Assembly (NCBI GenBank): GCA_963931435.1
Contig: OZ007012.1
Coordinates: 496,001-560,000, forward strand
DNA from: Coprousia sp963931435
GTDB lineage: Bacteria > Actinomycetota > Coriobacteriia > Coriobacteriales > Coriobacteriaceae
Length of the DNA: 64,000 nt
Direction: 5' to 3'
The position numbers and the translations under genes were made by a program. The notes under the pieces were generated by a model. The model saw only the letters and a program-made list of their open reading frames with translations. It was not told the origin of the DNA and did no database searches. This document shows positions 1 through 7,748 of this stretch, piece by piece (position 1 is the first letter of the stretch; each line of letters starts with the position of its first letter).

Positions 1-2458
1 TGGTGAGGCCCAGGGTGGGCAGGGCCTCCGGCGCGGGCGCGGCCGCCAGCCGGCGCGCCGCCGCGTAGCGCTCGCGCAGCTCCTGCTCCAGCGCCTCGAC
101 GGTAAGGCCGCCCACGCGGGAGATGGTGCCGGTGAAGTAGCGGTCGACGAGGGTATCGGCCAGGCCCACCGCCTCGAAGATCTGCGCCGAGTGGTAGCTC
201 TGGGCGGTGGAGATGCCCATCTTGGACATGATGGCCACCATGCCCGCCACCGCGGCGCGGTTGTAGTTGGCGATGCCCTCCTCCGCCGTGAGCGGGCGGC
301 CGGCGCCATCGGTGAGGTCGCCGCCGCGCGCCAGGCGCGCGATCTGCGCGTGCGCCTCGTACGGCAGGATGGCGCTCGCCGAGTAGCCCACCAGCGCGGC
401 GAGGTCGTGGGCCGATACCGCATCGCCCGCCTCCACCACGATGTCGGCGAAGGTGCGCAGGCCCGAGCGGATGAGGCTGTTGTGCACGGCTCCCACCGCC
501 AGCAGCGAGGGGATGGGGACCTCGCCGCCGCCGGCGCGGTCGGAGAGCACCACGATGTTCACGCCGGCGCGCACGGCCTCCTGCACGGCGCGCCCCAGCT
601 CCTCGAGCGCCTGCTCAAGGGCGCCGGCGGGCGCGTCGGCGGCAAAGACGGCGCGGAAGCGGCGCGCCGTGAAGCCCGTGCGCCGGATAGCGAGGATGCG
701 CGCGAGGTCGTCGGCGGTGATGAGCGGGCTTTCCAGCCGCACCAGGCGGCAGGCGCCGCGCGAATCCTCCAAGAGGTTCCCGTGGTTTCCCAGGTAGAGC
801 ACCGTGGAGGTCACCATGTGCTCGCGCAGCGCGTCGATGGGCGGGTTGGTGACCTGGGCGAACAGCTCGAAGAAGTAGTCGAAGAACGAGCGGGTCTTGG
901 TGGACAGGCACGCGAGCGGCGCGTCGATGCCCATCGACGCCAGGGGCACCGTGCCCGTGGCGGCCATGGGGCGCACCACCTCCTCCACATCGTCCCAGTG
1001 GTAGCTGAGCTTGAGCGCCGCTTCCGCCGCCGGCACGGCGGCGTCTTCGGCGGGCAGCGGATCGGCGGGCGCCTCCAGGTCGGAAAGCGCGAGGGTCTCC
1101 TCGGCGATCCAGTCCGCGAACGGCTTGAGCTTGGCGAAGCCGTTGCGGATCTCGTCGTTGTAGCGGATGCGGCCCTGCTGCATGTCGAGCTCCAGCAGCT
1201 CGCCGGGGCCCAGGCAGCCGCTCGTCAGGATGTTGGCCGGATCGACCTCGATCGCACCCACCTCGGATGCCAGCAGGAAGCGGTCGTCGCGCGTCACGTA
1301 GTAGCGCGCGGGGCGCAAGCCGTTGCGGTCGAGGGCCGCGCCGAGCGTCCGCCCGTCCGTGAACGCGATGGCCGCCGGGCCGTCCCAGGGTTCCATGAGC
1401 ATGGACTGGTACGCGTCGTAGGCGCGCCGCGCGCGCGGCAGCGCCTCGTTGCGATCCCAGGGCTCGGGCATGAGCAGCGATACCGCGCGCGTGAGCGGCC
1501 GGCCGTTCATCACCAGGAACTCCAGCACGTTGTCCAGAATCGCCGAGTCGGACCCCTCGCGATCGATGATGGGCAGCACCCGGTCCAGGTCCTCGCCGAG
1601 CACCGGCGAGTAGAGGTTGGGTTCGCGGGCGCGGATCCAGTTGACGTTGCCGCGCAGGGTGTTGATCTCGCCGTTGTGGATGATGTAGCGGTTGGGGTGC
1701 GCGCGCTCCCAGCTGGGGGTGGTGTTGGTGGAGTAGCGCGAGTGCACGAGCGCCACGGCGGTCTTCACGGCGGCGTCGTTGAGGTCGATGAAGAAGCGGC
1801 GCATCTGCGTGGCCACGAGCATGCCCTTGTACACGATGGTGCGCGCGCTCATCGAGCAGATGTAGAAGATCTTGCCCGCGAGCTCGTGCGCCCCTGCGGC
1901 GCGCTTCTCGATGGTGCGGCGGCACACATAGAGGCGGCGCTCGAAGTCCTCGCCCGCCGCCACCGCCTCGGGGCGGCCCACGAAGCACTGCATGATGGTG
2001 GGCATGCACGCCCGCGCGGTCTCGCCCAGGTCGTGCGGGTCGCAGGGCACCGCGCGCCAGAAGAGCACCGGGATCCCCGCCGCGGCGCAGCCCTCCTCAA
2101 AGAGGCGCTGCGCGGCGCGCACGCCCTCGGGGTCCTGGGGCAGGAACAGCATCGCCACGCCGTAATCGCCCTCGTCGGGGAGCAGGTGCCCGCACTTCTG
2201 GGCCTCCTTGCGGAAGAAGTGGTGCGGTACCTGGAAGAGGATTCCCGCGCCGTCGCCGGTGTTTCTCTCCAGCCCCGTGCCGCCGCGATGCTCCAGGTTC
2301 ACCAGCACCGAGAGCGCGTCATCCAAGATCTGGTGGCTCTTGGCGCCGGTGAGTGAGGCGAGCGCGCCGATGCCGCAGGCATCGTGCTCGAAGGAGGGGC
2401 GGTAGAGGGTGGGGTGCGCGGGCGCGTCGGCGCGCGCGGTATGCGTTGCAGCGTCCAT
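1..2458 (-). CDS. gltB: Glutamate synthase large subunit, N-terminal 819 codons (runs off left edge)
   Basis: Large subunit of glutamate synthase (GOGAT), which moves the amide nitrogen of glutamine onto 2-oxoglutarate to give two glutamates. The frame is open from ATG at 2458 to the window edge, so the C-terminal part lies outside. The start of the class II glutaminase domain is clear: FEHDACGIG places the nucleophile at Cys28, so residues 1-27 would be a propeptide removed on maturation, as is known for the family. EHRGGTG and NTGDGAG follow, and IHNGEINTLRGNVNW sits near residue 260. The central domain begins after about residue 430. A weak ribosome site (AAAGGT) precedes the ATG. It diverges from the type III glutamine synthetase gene, so the two halves of the GS-GOGAT cycle share one 404-bp control region. 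Confidence 0.96.
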   Translation of the reverse strand, partial: MDAATHTARADAPAHPTLYRPSFEHDACGIGALASLTGAKSHQILDDALSVLVNLEHRGGTGLERNTGDGAGILFQVPHHFFRKEAQKCGHLLPDEGDYGVAMLFLPQDPEGVRAAQRLFEEGCAAAGIPVLFWRAVPCDPHDLGETARACMPTIMQCFVGRPEAVAAGEDFERRLYVCRRTIEKRAAGAHELAGKIFYICSMSARTIVYKGMLVATQMRRFFIDLNDAAVKTAVALVHSRYSTNTTPSWERAHPNRYIIHNGEINTLRGNVNWIRAREPNLYSPVLGEDLDRVLPIIDREGSDSAILDNVLEFLVMNGRPLTRAVSLLMPEPWDRNEALPRARRAYDAYQSMLMEPWDGPAAIAFTDGRTLGAALDRNGLRPARYYVTRDDRFLLASEVGAIEVDPANILTSGCLGPGELLELDMQQGRIRYNDEIRNGFAKLKPFADWIAEETLALSDLEAPADPLPAEDAAVPAAEAALKLSYHWDDVEEVVRPMAATGTVPLASMGIDAPLACLSTKTRSFFDYFFELFAQVTNPPIDALREHMVTSTVLYLGNHGNLLEDSRGACRLVRLESPLITADDLARILAIRRTGFTARRFRAVFAADAPAGALEQALEELGRAVQEAVRAGVNIVVLSDRAGGGEVPIPSLLAVGAVHNSLIRSGLRTFADIVVEAGDAVSAHDLAALVGYSASAILPYEAHAQIARLARGGDLTDGAGRPLTAEEGIANYNRAAVAGMVAIMSKMGISTAQSYHSAQIFEAVGLADTLVDRYFTGTISRVGGLTVEALEQELRERYAAARRLAAAPAPEALPTLGLT

Positions 2459-2862
2459 GGGGCTACCTTTCACATAAGGGTGGGCCCGCGCGGCGGCGCG
2501 CGAGCGGTCAGCGCGCTATGTTACGGACGCTAGGTTGCGCGTGGTTTACCGTTGCGTTTCGCTTGTGTTACCGCCGCGGACGCCGACGCCGCCCGCGGCT
2601 GACGCCCGGCGGGCCGCACCGCCGCCGCGTTGGTACGACGCCGCGCCTGAGCTGCCCGTTTGTTTTCCGTGCGCGCGGTGGGTTTTCGTTGAGGTTTCGC
2701 ACTGCGGGCCTGAAAAACCCCTCCTTGCGCTACGCTTTTCTGCGTTTCGCGGTGGCAACATGCCCGTAACGGCCCGGCAATACACGGCGATTAGGCTGCA
2801 TGGTGTCAGAGGCACGACCGATCGCGACGACCTGTTCGCCGCACAACGAGAGGAGATTGAAG
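2459..2862. other. Divergent control region between gltB and glutamine synthetase
   Basis: No gene is seen in these 404 bp. They separate two divergent nitrogen-assimilation genes and must hold both promoters. The only clear pattern is the phased half-site array described at 2534-2571. A -10-like TAACAT lies on the minus strand at 2518-2523, just downstream of that array relative to gltB. No terminator or riboswitch is evident. Confidence 0.6.
2534..2571 (-). promoter_or_regulatory. Four 11-bp-phased half-sites resembling a GlnR (OmpR-family) box
   Basis: Read on the minus strand the half-sites are GTAAC (2571-2567), GAAAC (2560-2556), GTAAA (2549-2545) and GCAAC (2538-2534), each exactly 11 bp from the next with 6-bp spacers. 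The GlnR consensus known from Streptomyces and Mycobacterium alternates GTnAC and GAAAC with 6-bp spacers: the first two sites match fully and the last two match 4 of 5. A further GTTAC at 2520-2524 is out of phase. The array ends about 75 bp upstream of gltB, next to a -10-like TAACAT. No GlnR gene is in the window. Confidence 0.55.
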
Positions 2863-4953
2863 ATGGCCGACCTGACCGACCGCTTCGGAACCTTGGTGTT
2901 CTCGGAGCACGTCATGCAGGAGTACCTGCCCAAAGACGTCTGGAAGCGGTTGTTCGCCACCATCGAGGAGGGCGAGCCGCTCGATCTGGACGTGGCCAAC
3001 GCCGTCGCGCACGCCATGAAGACGTGGGCCATCGAGCACGGCGCCACGCACTACGCGCACTGGTTCCAGCCGCTCTCGGGCATCACGAGCGAGAAGCACG
3101 ACAGCTTCCTGGAGCCCGTGGGCGACGGCACCGCCATCACCAAGTTCACCGGCAAGGCGCTCATCCAGGGCGAGCCCGACGCCTCGAGCTTCCCCAACGG
3201 GGGGCTGCGCGCCACGTTCGAGGCGCGCGGCTACACCGCCTGGGATCCCACGAGCTCGGCCTTCATCAAGGACGAGGTGCTGTGCATCCCCACGGCGTTC
3301 TGCGGCTACAACGGCGAGGCGCTCGACAAGAAGACCCCGCTCCTGCGCTCGATGAAGGTGCTCGACACCCAGGCCAAGCGCGTGCTGGCGCTCTTCGGCA
3401 AGCATCCCAAGCGCGTGACCCCCACCGTGGGCTGCGAGCAGGAGTACTTCCTCATCAAGAAGGACGCCTACCGCAAGCGCCGCGACCTGGTTATCACCGG
3501 CCGCACGCTCTTCGGCGCGCCGCCCTGCAAGGGCCAGGAGCTCGAGGAGCACTACTTCGGCGCCATCCGCCCGAGCGTTTCCAAGTACATGAAGGCGCTC
3601 GACGACGAGCTCTGGGCGCTCGGCATCCCGGCCAAGACCAAGCACAACGAGGTCGCCCCCTGCCAGCACGAGCTCGCGCCCGTGTTCTCCGAGCTCAACG
3701 AGGCCATCGACAACAACATGCTCATCATGGAGAAGATGAAGCTCGTGGCCTCGCGCTTCGATCTCACCTGCCTGCTGCATGAGAAGCCGTTCGAGGGCAT
3801 CAACGGTTCGGGCAAGCACGACAACTGGTCCATCGCGACCGAGGACGAGAACCTCATGGATCCCGGCGACACCCCGCTGGAGAACCTGCAGTTCGTGGTC
3901 TTCCTCACCGCGGTGATCGAGGCCGTGGACAAGTACCAGGAGCTGCTGCGCATGTCGGTGGCGAGCTGCGGCAACGATCACCGTCTGGGCGCCAACGAGG
4001 CTCCGCCGGCCATCATCTCCATCTTCCTGGGCGACCAGCTCACCGAGGTCGTGCAGAAGATCATGGACGGCAAAGCGAGCGTGCACGCCACCCACGGCGT
4101 GCTCGATCTGGGCGCCGACGTGCTGCCCAACCTGGAGCAGGACAACACCGACCGCAACCGCACCAGCCCCTTCGCCTTCACGGGCAACAAGTTCGAGTTC
4201 CGCGCCGTGGGCTCCGAGGCCAACCCGTCGGACGCCAACCTCGTGCTCGACACCGCCGTGGCCGAGGCGCTCATGGAGTTCGCCGACGCGCTGGAGGGCA
4301 CGCCCGCCGATCAGTTCGCCGAGGCCGCACTCGAGTACTGCAAGCAGCACCTCATCGCGCATCGCCGCATCCTGTTCTCGGGCGACGGCTACTCCGACGC
4401 GTGGCAGGCCGAGGCAGAGCGCCGCGGGCTCGCCAACCTGCGCACCACCGCCGACGCCCTGCCCGCGATGGTGTCCGAGAAGAGCCTGGCGCTGTGGAAG
4501 CGCATGGGCGTGCTCTCCGAGACCGAGGCGTTCAGCCGCTACGAGGTCAAGCTGGAGAAGTACAACAAGCTCATGAACATCGAGGCCACCACGATGGTCC
4601 GCGAGGCGCGCCGCACCTACCGCCCACAGATCACCGCCTACGCCACCAAGGTGGCCCGCGGCCTGGACGTGTTCCGCGGCGTCGGGATCGAGTCCACGAT
4701 GGAGTGCGAGCAGAACACCCTGAACAAGCTCTGCGCGGGCATCACTGCCATCAACGAGGCCATTAAGAAGCTCGACGCGGTGCATACCAAGGCCGAGGCC
4801 ATCGTGGATTCGCAGGAGCAGGCCAACTGCTACGCGCACGAGGTCGCGCCCGCCATGGCGAAGCTCCGCGCCGCTGTGGACGCGATGGAGGAGATCGTCG
4901 CCGCCGACTACTGGCCGGTGCCCACCTACGACGACATCCTGTTCTACGTGTAA
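2863..4953 (+). CDS. glnN: Type III glutamine synthetase
   Basis: ATP-dependent ligation of ammonia to glutamate, the first step of the cytoplasmic GS-GOGAT cycle. The 696-residue length is typical of the large GSIII class (about 700) and much longer than GSI (about 470). The GSIII signature DHRLGANEAPPAIISIFLG lies near residues 370-390, and the catalytic-core motifs GCEQEYFL and NEVAPCQHELAPVF are present upstream. ATG at 2863 is chosen because GAGAGGAG lies 8 bp before it; an in-frame ATG at 2800 would add 21 residues that do not look conserved. The gene stands alone, is followed by a strong terminator, and diverges from gltB, which suggests joint nitrogen control. Confidence 0.96.
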   Translation: MADLTDRFGTLVFSEHVMQEYLPKDVWKRLFATIEEGEPLDLDVANAVAHAMKTWAIEHGATHYAHWFQPLSGITSEKHDSFLEPVGDGTAITKFTGKALIQGEPDASSFPNGGLRATFEARGYTAWDPTSSAFIKDEVLCIPTAFCGYNGEALDKKTPLLRSMKVLDTQAKRVLALFGKHPKRVTPTVGCEQEYFLIKKDAYRKRRDLVITGRTLFGAPPCKGQELEEHYFGAIRPSVSKYMKALDDELWALGIPAKTKHNEVAPCQHELAPVFSELNEAIDNNMLIMEKMKLVASRFDLTCLLHEKPFEGINGSGKHDNWSIATEDENLMDPGDTPLENLQFVVFLTAVIEAVDKYQELLRMSVASCGNDHRLGANEAPPAIISIFLGDQLTEVVQKIMDGKASVHATHGVLDLGADVLPNLEQDNTDRNRTSPFAFTGNKFEFRAVGSEANPSDANLVLDTAVAEALMEFADALEGTPADQFAEAALEYCKQHLIAHRRILFSGDGYSDAWQAEAERRGLANLRTTADALPAMVSEKSLALWKRMGVLSETEAFSRYEVKLEKYNKLMNIEATTMVREARRTYRPQITAYATKVARGLDVFRGVGIESTMECEQNTLNKLCAGITAINEAIKKLDAVHTKAEAIVDSQEQANCYAHEVAPAMAKLRAAVDAMEEIVAADYWPVPTYDDILFYV

Positions 4954-4980
4954 CAGCTGAGCGCGACAACCTTCTTTGCG

Positions 4981-5013
4981 AGGGCGAGATCCAGCCGGGT
5001 CTCGCCCTTTTTG
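4981..5013 (+). terminator. Rho-independent terminator of glutamine synthetase gene
   Basis: A perfect 9-bp stem, AGGGCGAGA (4981-4989) with TCTCGCCCT (5000-5008), is followed by a run of T. It lies 27 bp after the glutamine synthetase stop codon. Confidence 0.9.
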
Positions 5014-5310
5014 TATGTAGCGGCACGGGTATGAGCGATAGGTCTGGGAGCGCACGGGCGGTTTAATCCGAACATCGGCGCCACTGCCGATCAGTATGCT
5101 GCCGTCCGTCGCCTGCTGTCGCTTGTCGCCGCACGAGCCGCTGCCGCTGCCTGCCGCCGCACGAGGGGCCGGACGGACCGATTCCGATCTGCCTGGGCGA
5201 CGGCGCCCTGTTCGCAGGGGCGTTTGGACCTTACCGTTTTCGTAGGTTCCGGCGCGTTTGCGCCCGCGCGGGTCGGAACGCGGAACCTGCGGGCGGAAAG
5301 GCGGGGCGCC
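5014..5310. other. Gap between terminator and serine recombinase gene
   Basis: About 300 bp without a supportable gene. It should contain the recombinase promoter, but no convincing -35/-10 pair was found. No copy of the inverted repeat that flanks 6000-6110 was seen here, so this side of the recombinase does not look invertible. Confidence 0.5.
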
Positions 5311-5925
5311 ATGGCGGGAAAGACGTACGGATATGCGCGGGTGAGCTCGCGCGACCAGAACCTGGCGCGGCAGCTCGATGCGCTGGCGGCGTTCGGTGTG
5401 GTTGCGGAAGACGTGTTCGCGGATAAGGCGAGCGGGCGGGATTTCGAGCGACCGGAGTGGATTCGCCTGAAGGCGGTGCTTTCCAAGGACGACGTGCTCG
5501 TGGTGATGAGCATCGACCGGCTCGGCCGCAGCTACGAGGAGATCATCGAGCAGTGGCGCGACATCACCAAGCGCGTGGGCGCCGCCGTGGTGGTGCTGGA
5601 CATGCCGCTGCTCGACACGCGCCGCGGGCGCGACGGCATCACGGGCGTGCTGATCGCCGATATCGTGCTGCAGCTTCTCTCCTATGTGGCGCAGATCGAG
5701 CGCGAGAACATCCATCGGCGCCAGGCCGAAGGGATCGCCGCGGCCAAGGCGCGCGGCGTGCGGTTCGGACGTCCCCGCAAGGAGCGTCCGGTGAGCTACG
5801 CGGGGGTGCGCGACGGCTATCGGGCGGGGCGTATCACCCGCGGCCGCGCGGCGGCGGAGGTGGGAGTATCGCTCTCAACGTTTGATAAGTGGATTCGTGA
5901 GGACCGTGCGAAGGAGGACGCGTAG
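5311..5925 (+). CDS. Small serine recombinase (resolvase/invertase family), probable promoter invertase
   Basis: Site-specific DNA recombinase of 204 residues, the usual size for resolvase/invertase enzymes. The N-terminal catalytic domain carries YARVSSRDQN with the nucleophile at Ser12 and the arginine motif DRLGRS near residue 70. A long helix (LSYVAQIERENIHRRQAEGI) links to a C-terminal helix-turn-helix (ITRGRAAAEVGVSLSTFDKW). The gene ends only 60 bp before a perfect 15-bp inverted repeat that encloses a promoter-like segment and faces a polysaccharide operon. That arrangement suggests this enzyme inverts the segment, like Gin/Hin-type invertases and the Bacteroides invertase Mpi. No transposase or phage genes adjoin it, which argues against a Tn3-type resolvase. 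The start has a modest GGAAAGG site. Confidence 0.9.
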   Translation: MAGKTYGYARVSSRDQNLARQLDALAAFGVVAEDVFADKASGRDFERPEWIRLKAVLSKDDVLVVMSIDRLGRSYEEIIEQWRDITKRVGAAVVVLDMPLLDTRRGRDGITGVLIADIVLQLLSYVAQIERENIHRRQAEGIAAAKARGVRFGRPRKERPVSYAGVRDGYRAGRITRGRAAAEVGVSLSTFDKWIREDRAKEDA

Positions 5926-5984
5926 CGCGAGGGAGGGCGTCGCAACTTGCCGGCGATTGTAAGCCGTGGAGTCCTCAGCGATGA

Positions 5985-5999
5985 AAAAGTACACCTTTT
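5985..5999 (+). repeat. Left inverted repeat of predicted invertible promoter (IRL)
   Basis: AAAAGTACACCTTTT is the exact reverse complement of 6111-6125. The arms AAAAG and CTTTT make it a quasi-palindrome around an asymmetric TACAC core, as expected for a serine-recombinase crossover site with direction. The match continues inward with AG/CT after one mismatch (17 of 18). Confidence 0.85.
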
Positions 6000-6110
6000 C
6001 AGGTTATCCGATACCACGAGATTATACATGCTCCCTGTAACCTGCCTGTAAGGATTTCGCTGCCTCACATAACTCGAATCGATATTTGAAAAACAAACAA
6101 ACCCCCTCTT
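6000..6110. promoter_or_regulatory. Predicted invertible promoter segment (111 bp), in OFF orientation here
   Basis: AT-rich DNA between two perfect 15-bp inverted repeats. The minus strand has a consensus -10 TATAAT at 6026-6021 with TTACAG 19 bp upstream as a possible -35, so transcription here would run left, towards the 3' end of the recombinase and away from the polysaccharide genes. Inversion about the repeats would move the TATAAT to 6084-6089 on the plus strand, about 110 bp before the antiterminator ATG at 6199. Two copies of CCTGTAA (6034-6040 and 6045-6051, 11-bp pitch) lie just upstream of the -10. Confidence 0.75.
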
Positions 6111-6125
6111 AAAAGGTGTACTTTT
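6111..6125 (-). repeat. Right inverted repeat of predicted invertible promoter (IRR)
   Basis: AAAAGGTGTACTTTT is the perfect inverted partner of 5985-5999. It ends 73 bp before the antiterminator gene, leaving room for a short leader after inversion. Confidence 0.85.
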
Positions 6126-6198
6126 GCGCGCTTGCGCGTCGTCGACCGGGCGGTACGTCCGGCACGCTGCATCGCGCGATCGAGAGGGGAGGAGCGCC

Positions 6199-6804
6199 AT
6201 GCCTGCTGCAAGCACCGCTGCGGCCAGGACGCGCCGTGCAGGCCGTGCTGCCTGCGGGTTGCCGCTGGGGCGCCGTACTCCCCGAGGACGGGAGCGCTGG
6301 TACCTACTGCGCGTTCCCGAGAATCGCGAGGCCTCGACCTGCGCGCGCCTGAAGCGCCTCGTTTTCACCGACCTGCTGACCGATGCGTTCGCTCTGCGCA
6401 AGGAGCGCTGGATCAAGCGCGCGGGCGTCTGGTCGCTGGAGACGGTTCCGATGTATCGCGGTTACGCCTTCGCCATCTCGCGCGACGCCTGCGCGCTCGC
6501 CAAGGCGCTCGGCAAGCTCACCGTACCCGTCGAGCTCGTGGGTTCGGATGCCCGTGCCTGGATGCCGCTTGCCGATGAGGCGGCGGCCTGGTACGTCGCG
6601 GCCATGGACGGCGAGCACGTGATTCGTAGCTCCACCGCCGTGATCGAGGAGGGCGTGCTGCGCGTGACCGATGGTCCGCTCATGGGTCAAGAGGCGCGCA
6701 TCTCTCAGGTCGATCGCCATCGCAGGCGCTGCATAGTGCATGTGGGCGACGCCGACAGCGGTTTCGCCGAGCAGATGCCGCTCGATGTTCCGTTCAAAAG
6801 CTAG
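6199..6804 (+). CDS. NusG-paralogue antiterminator, LoaP/UpxY/RfaH-like
   Basis: 201-residue NusG-family protein that probably binds elongating RNA polymerase and suppresses termination through the polysaccharide operon. An NGN-like domain follows a basic 30-residue N-terminus: RERWYLLRVPENREASTCAR, then DAFALRKERW and VPMYRGYAFAIS. A C-terminal KOW-like segment reads VTDGPLMGQEARISQVDRHR. It is unlikely to be the housekeeping NusG, which normally sits in the secE-rplKA cluster. ATG at 6199 has GGGGAGGA 6 bp upstream; earlier in-frame starts would lie close to the inverted repeat. It is the first gene after the predicted invertible promoter and the first of the polysaccharide operon, as for LoaP- and UpxY-controlled clusters. 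Confidence 0.82.
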   Translation: MPAASTAAARTRRAGRAACGLPLGRRTPRGRERWYLLRVPENREASTCARLKRLVFTDLLTDAFALRKERWIKRAGVWSLETVPMYRGYAFAISRDACALAKALGKLTVPVELVGSDARAWMPLADEAAAWYVAAMDGEHVIRSSTAVIEEGVLRVTDGPLMGQEARISQVDRHRRRCIVHVGDADSGFAEQMPLDVPFKS

Positions 6805-6852
6805 CGGATGGGCGCCGGTGATGAATGGGATGCCGATTCGCAACACAAACAA

Positions 6853-6871
6853 CCCCGCAAATCCCGCGGGG
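6853..6871 (+). promoter_or_regulatory. GC hairpin between antiterminator and first polysaccharide gene
   Basis: CCCCGC (6853-6858) pairs with GCGGGG (6866-6871) around the loop AAATCCC. It lies 49 bp after the antiterminator stop. LoaP proteins are known to load through RNA hairpins in the leaders of their target operons, so this is a candidate loading signal. There is no T-tract, so it is not a simple terminator. Confidence 0.5.
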
Positions 6872-6947
6872 GGAGGGGGCATACATCAATGCTTCTAGTC
6901 GAAAATCACCTAGCGACGCCGCACCGCACATCGCAGGACGGCCAGCG

Positions 6948-7748
6948 ATGAGCGTGCAGGGCGAGGGCATAACCGCACAAACCATTGCAGGTATGCCTGG
7001 TGATGAGGGTCAAGTTGATGCGTTCGATCGTCGCACTGCTGCTGAGCTCGACATGGCGGGTAAGTACGAGCCCAATCTATCAGAGAATGGTATCCCCGCC
7101 GATGTGTTGCAGAAACTGTTGCCCGGCGATGATGTGATCGAGCTCGACGAGCCCGTTGTTGTCGGCGGCCTTGCTTATCGCTTCGCGAAGCGTGCTTTCG
7201 ACGTGGCTGCATGCTCTTTGGCGCTTGTTGCTCTAGCGATTCCCATGGCAGTCATCGCCATGCGCATCAAATCAGAGTCCAGAGGACCCGTCATCTATGC
7301 CCAGGAGCGCGTGGGCAAGGATGGTAAGACATTCAAGGTATATAAGTTCCGCAGCATGTATATGGATGCTGAGGCGCATGGTGCCCGCTGGGCGCAGGGC
7401 GATGATCCGCGCGTGACGCCGTTTGGCAAAGTGATGCGCAAAACGCGCTTGGATGAGATCCCGCAGTTCTGGAACATCGTTAAGGGTGACATGTCCCTCG
7501 TGGGTCCGCGACCCGAACGTCCGGCCTTTTGCGAGGTGTTCGAGAAGCGCATTCATGGCTGGCATTATCGCACGAAGGTGCGTCCTGGCCTTTCGGGCTT
7601 AGCTCAGGTGACGGGTGGTTACGATCTGCTGCCAAGCGAGAAGGTCTTGCTGGACATGGAGTATATCGAGCATCGAAGCGTCCGCATGGACCTTTCCATC
7701 ATCCTGCGTACGCTAGGCGTAGTGCGGACGGGGGAGGGTGCGCGATGA
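6948..7748 (+). CDS. Undecaprenyl-phosphate sugar phosphotransferase (initial glycosyltransferase)
   Basis: Membrane enzyme that starts repeat-unit synthesis by moving a sugar-1-phosphate onto undecaprenyl phosphate. The 266-residue protein has one hydrophobic segment near residues 85-105 (FDVAACSLALVALAIPMAVI) after FAKRAFD. The family core follows: GPVIYAQERVGKDGKTFKVY, KFRSM, TRLDEIPQFWNIVKGDMSLV, GPRPERPAF and RPGLSGLAQVTGGY. This is the short single-membrane-segment form of the bacterial sugar transferase family; the sugar cannot be told. ATG at 6948 is chosen; an in-frame ATG at 6825 would start upstream of the hairpin and adds unconserved sequence. Its TGA overlaps the next ATG (ATGA). 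Confidence 0.92.
   Translation: MSVQGEGITAQTIAGMPGDEGQVDAFDRRTAAELDMAGKYEPNLSENGIPADVLQKLLPGDDVIELDEPVVVGGLAYRFAKRAFDVAACSLALVALAIPMAVIAMRIKSESRGPVIYAQERVGKDGKTFKVYKFRSMYMDAEAHGARWAQGDDPRVTPFGKVMRKTRLDEIPQFWNIVKGDMSLVGPRPERPAFCEVFEKRIHGWHYRTKVRPGLSGLAQVTGGYDLLPSEKVLLDMEYIEHRSVRMDLSIILRTLGVVRTGEGAR

Noticed and set aside
191..2356. 721-codon plus-strand open frame opposite gltB
   Set aside because: It is the antisense of a clear glutamate synthase; its product is low in hydrophobic residues and has no family motif. High GC content makes long antisense frames common here.
2806..5715. 969-codon minus-strand open frame across the glutamine synthetase gene and terminator
   Set aside because: It crosses a rho-independent terminator and two real genes, and reads as Arg/His/Gly-rich sequence typical of antisense frames.
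5311..5925. Serine recombinase as a prophage integrase or Tn3 resolvase
   Set aside because: It is a small resolvase/invertase without the large C-terminal domain of serine integrases, and no phage or Tn3 genes adjoin it.
6199..6804. Housekeeping NusG
   Set aside because: It lacks the secE-rplK context, has a diverged KOW segment and sits first in a polysaccharide operon.
6825..6947. Earlier start for the sugar transferase at 6825
   Set aside because: It would make the hairpin at 6853-6871 coding and adds residues without similarity; ATG 6948 gives the usual family length.
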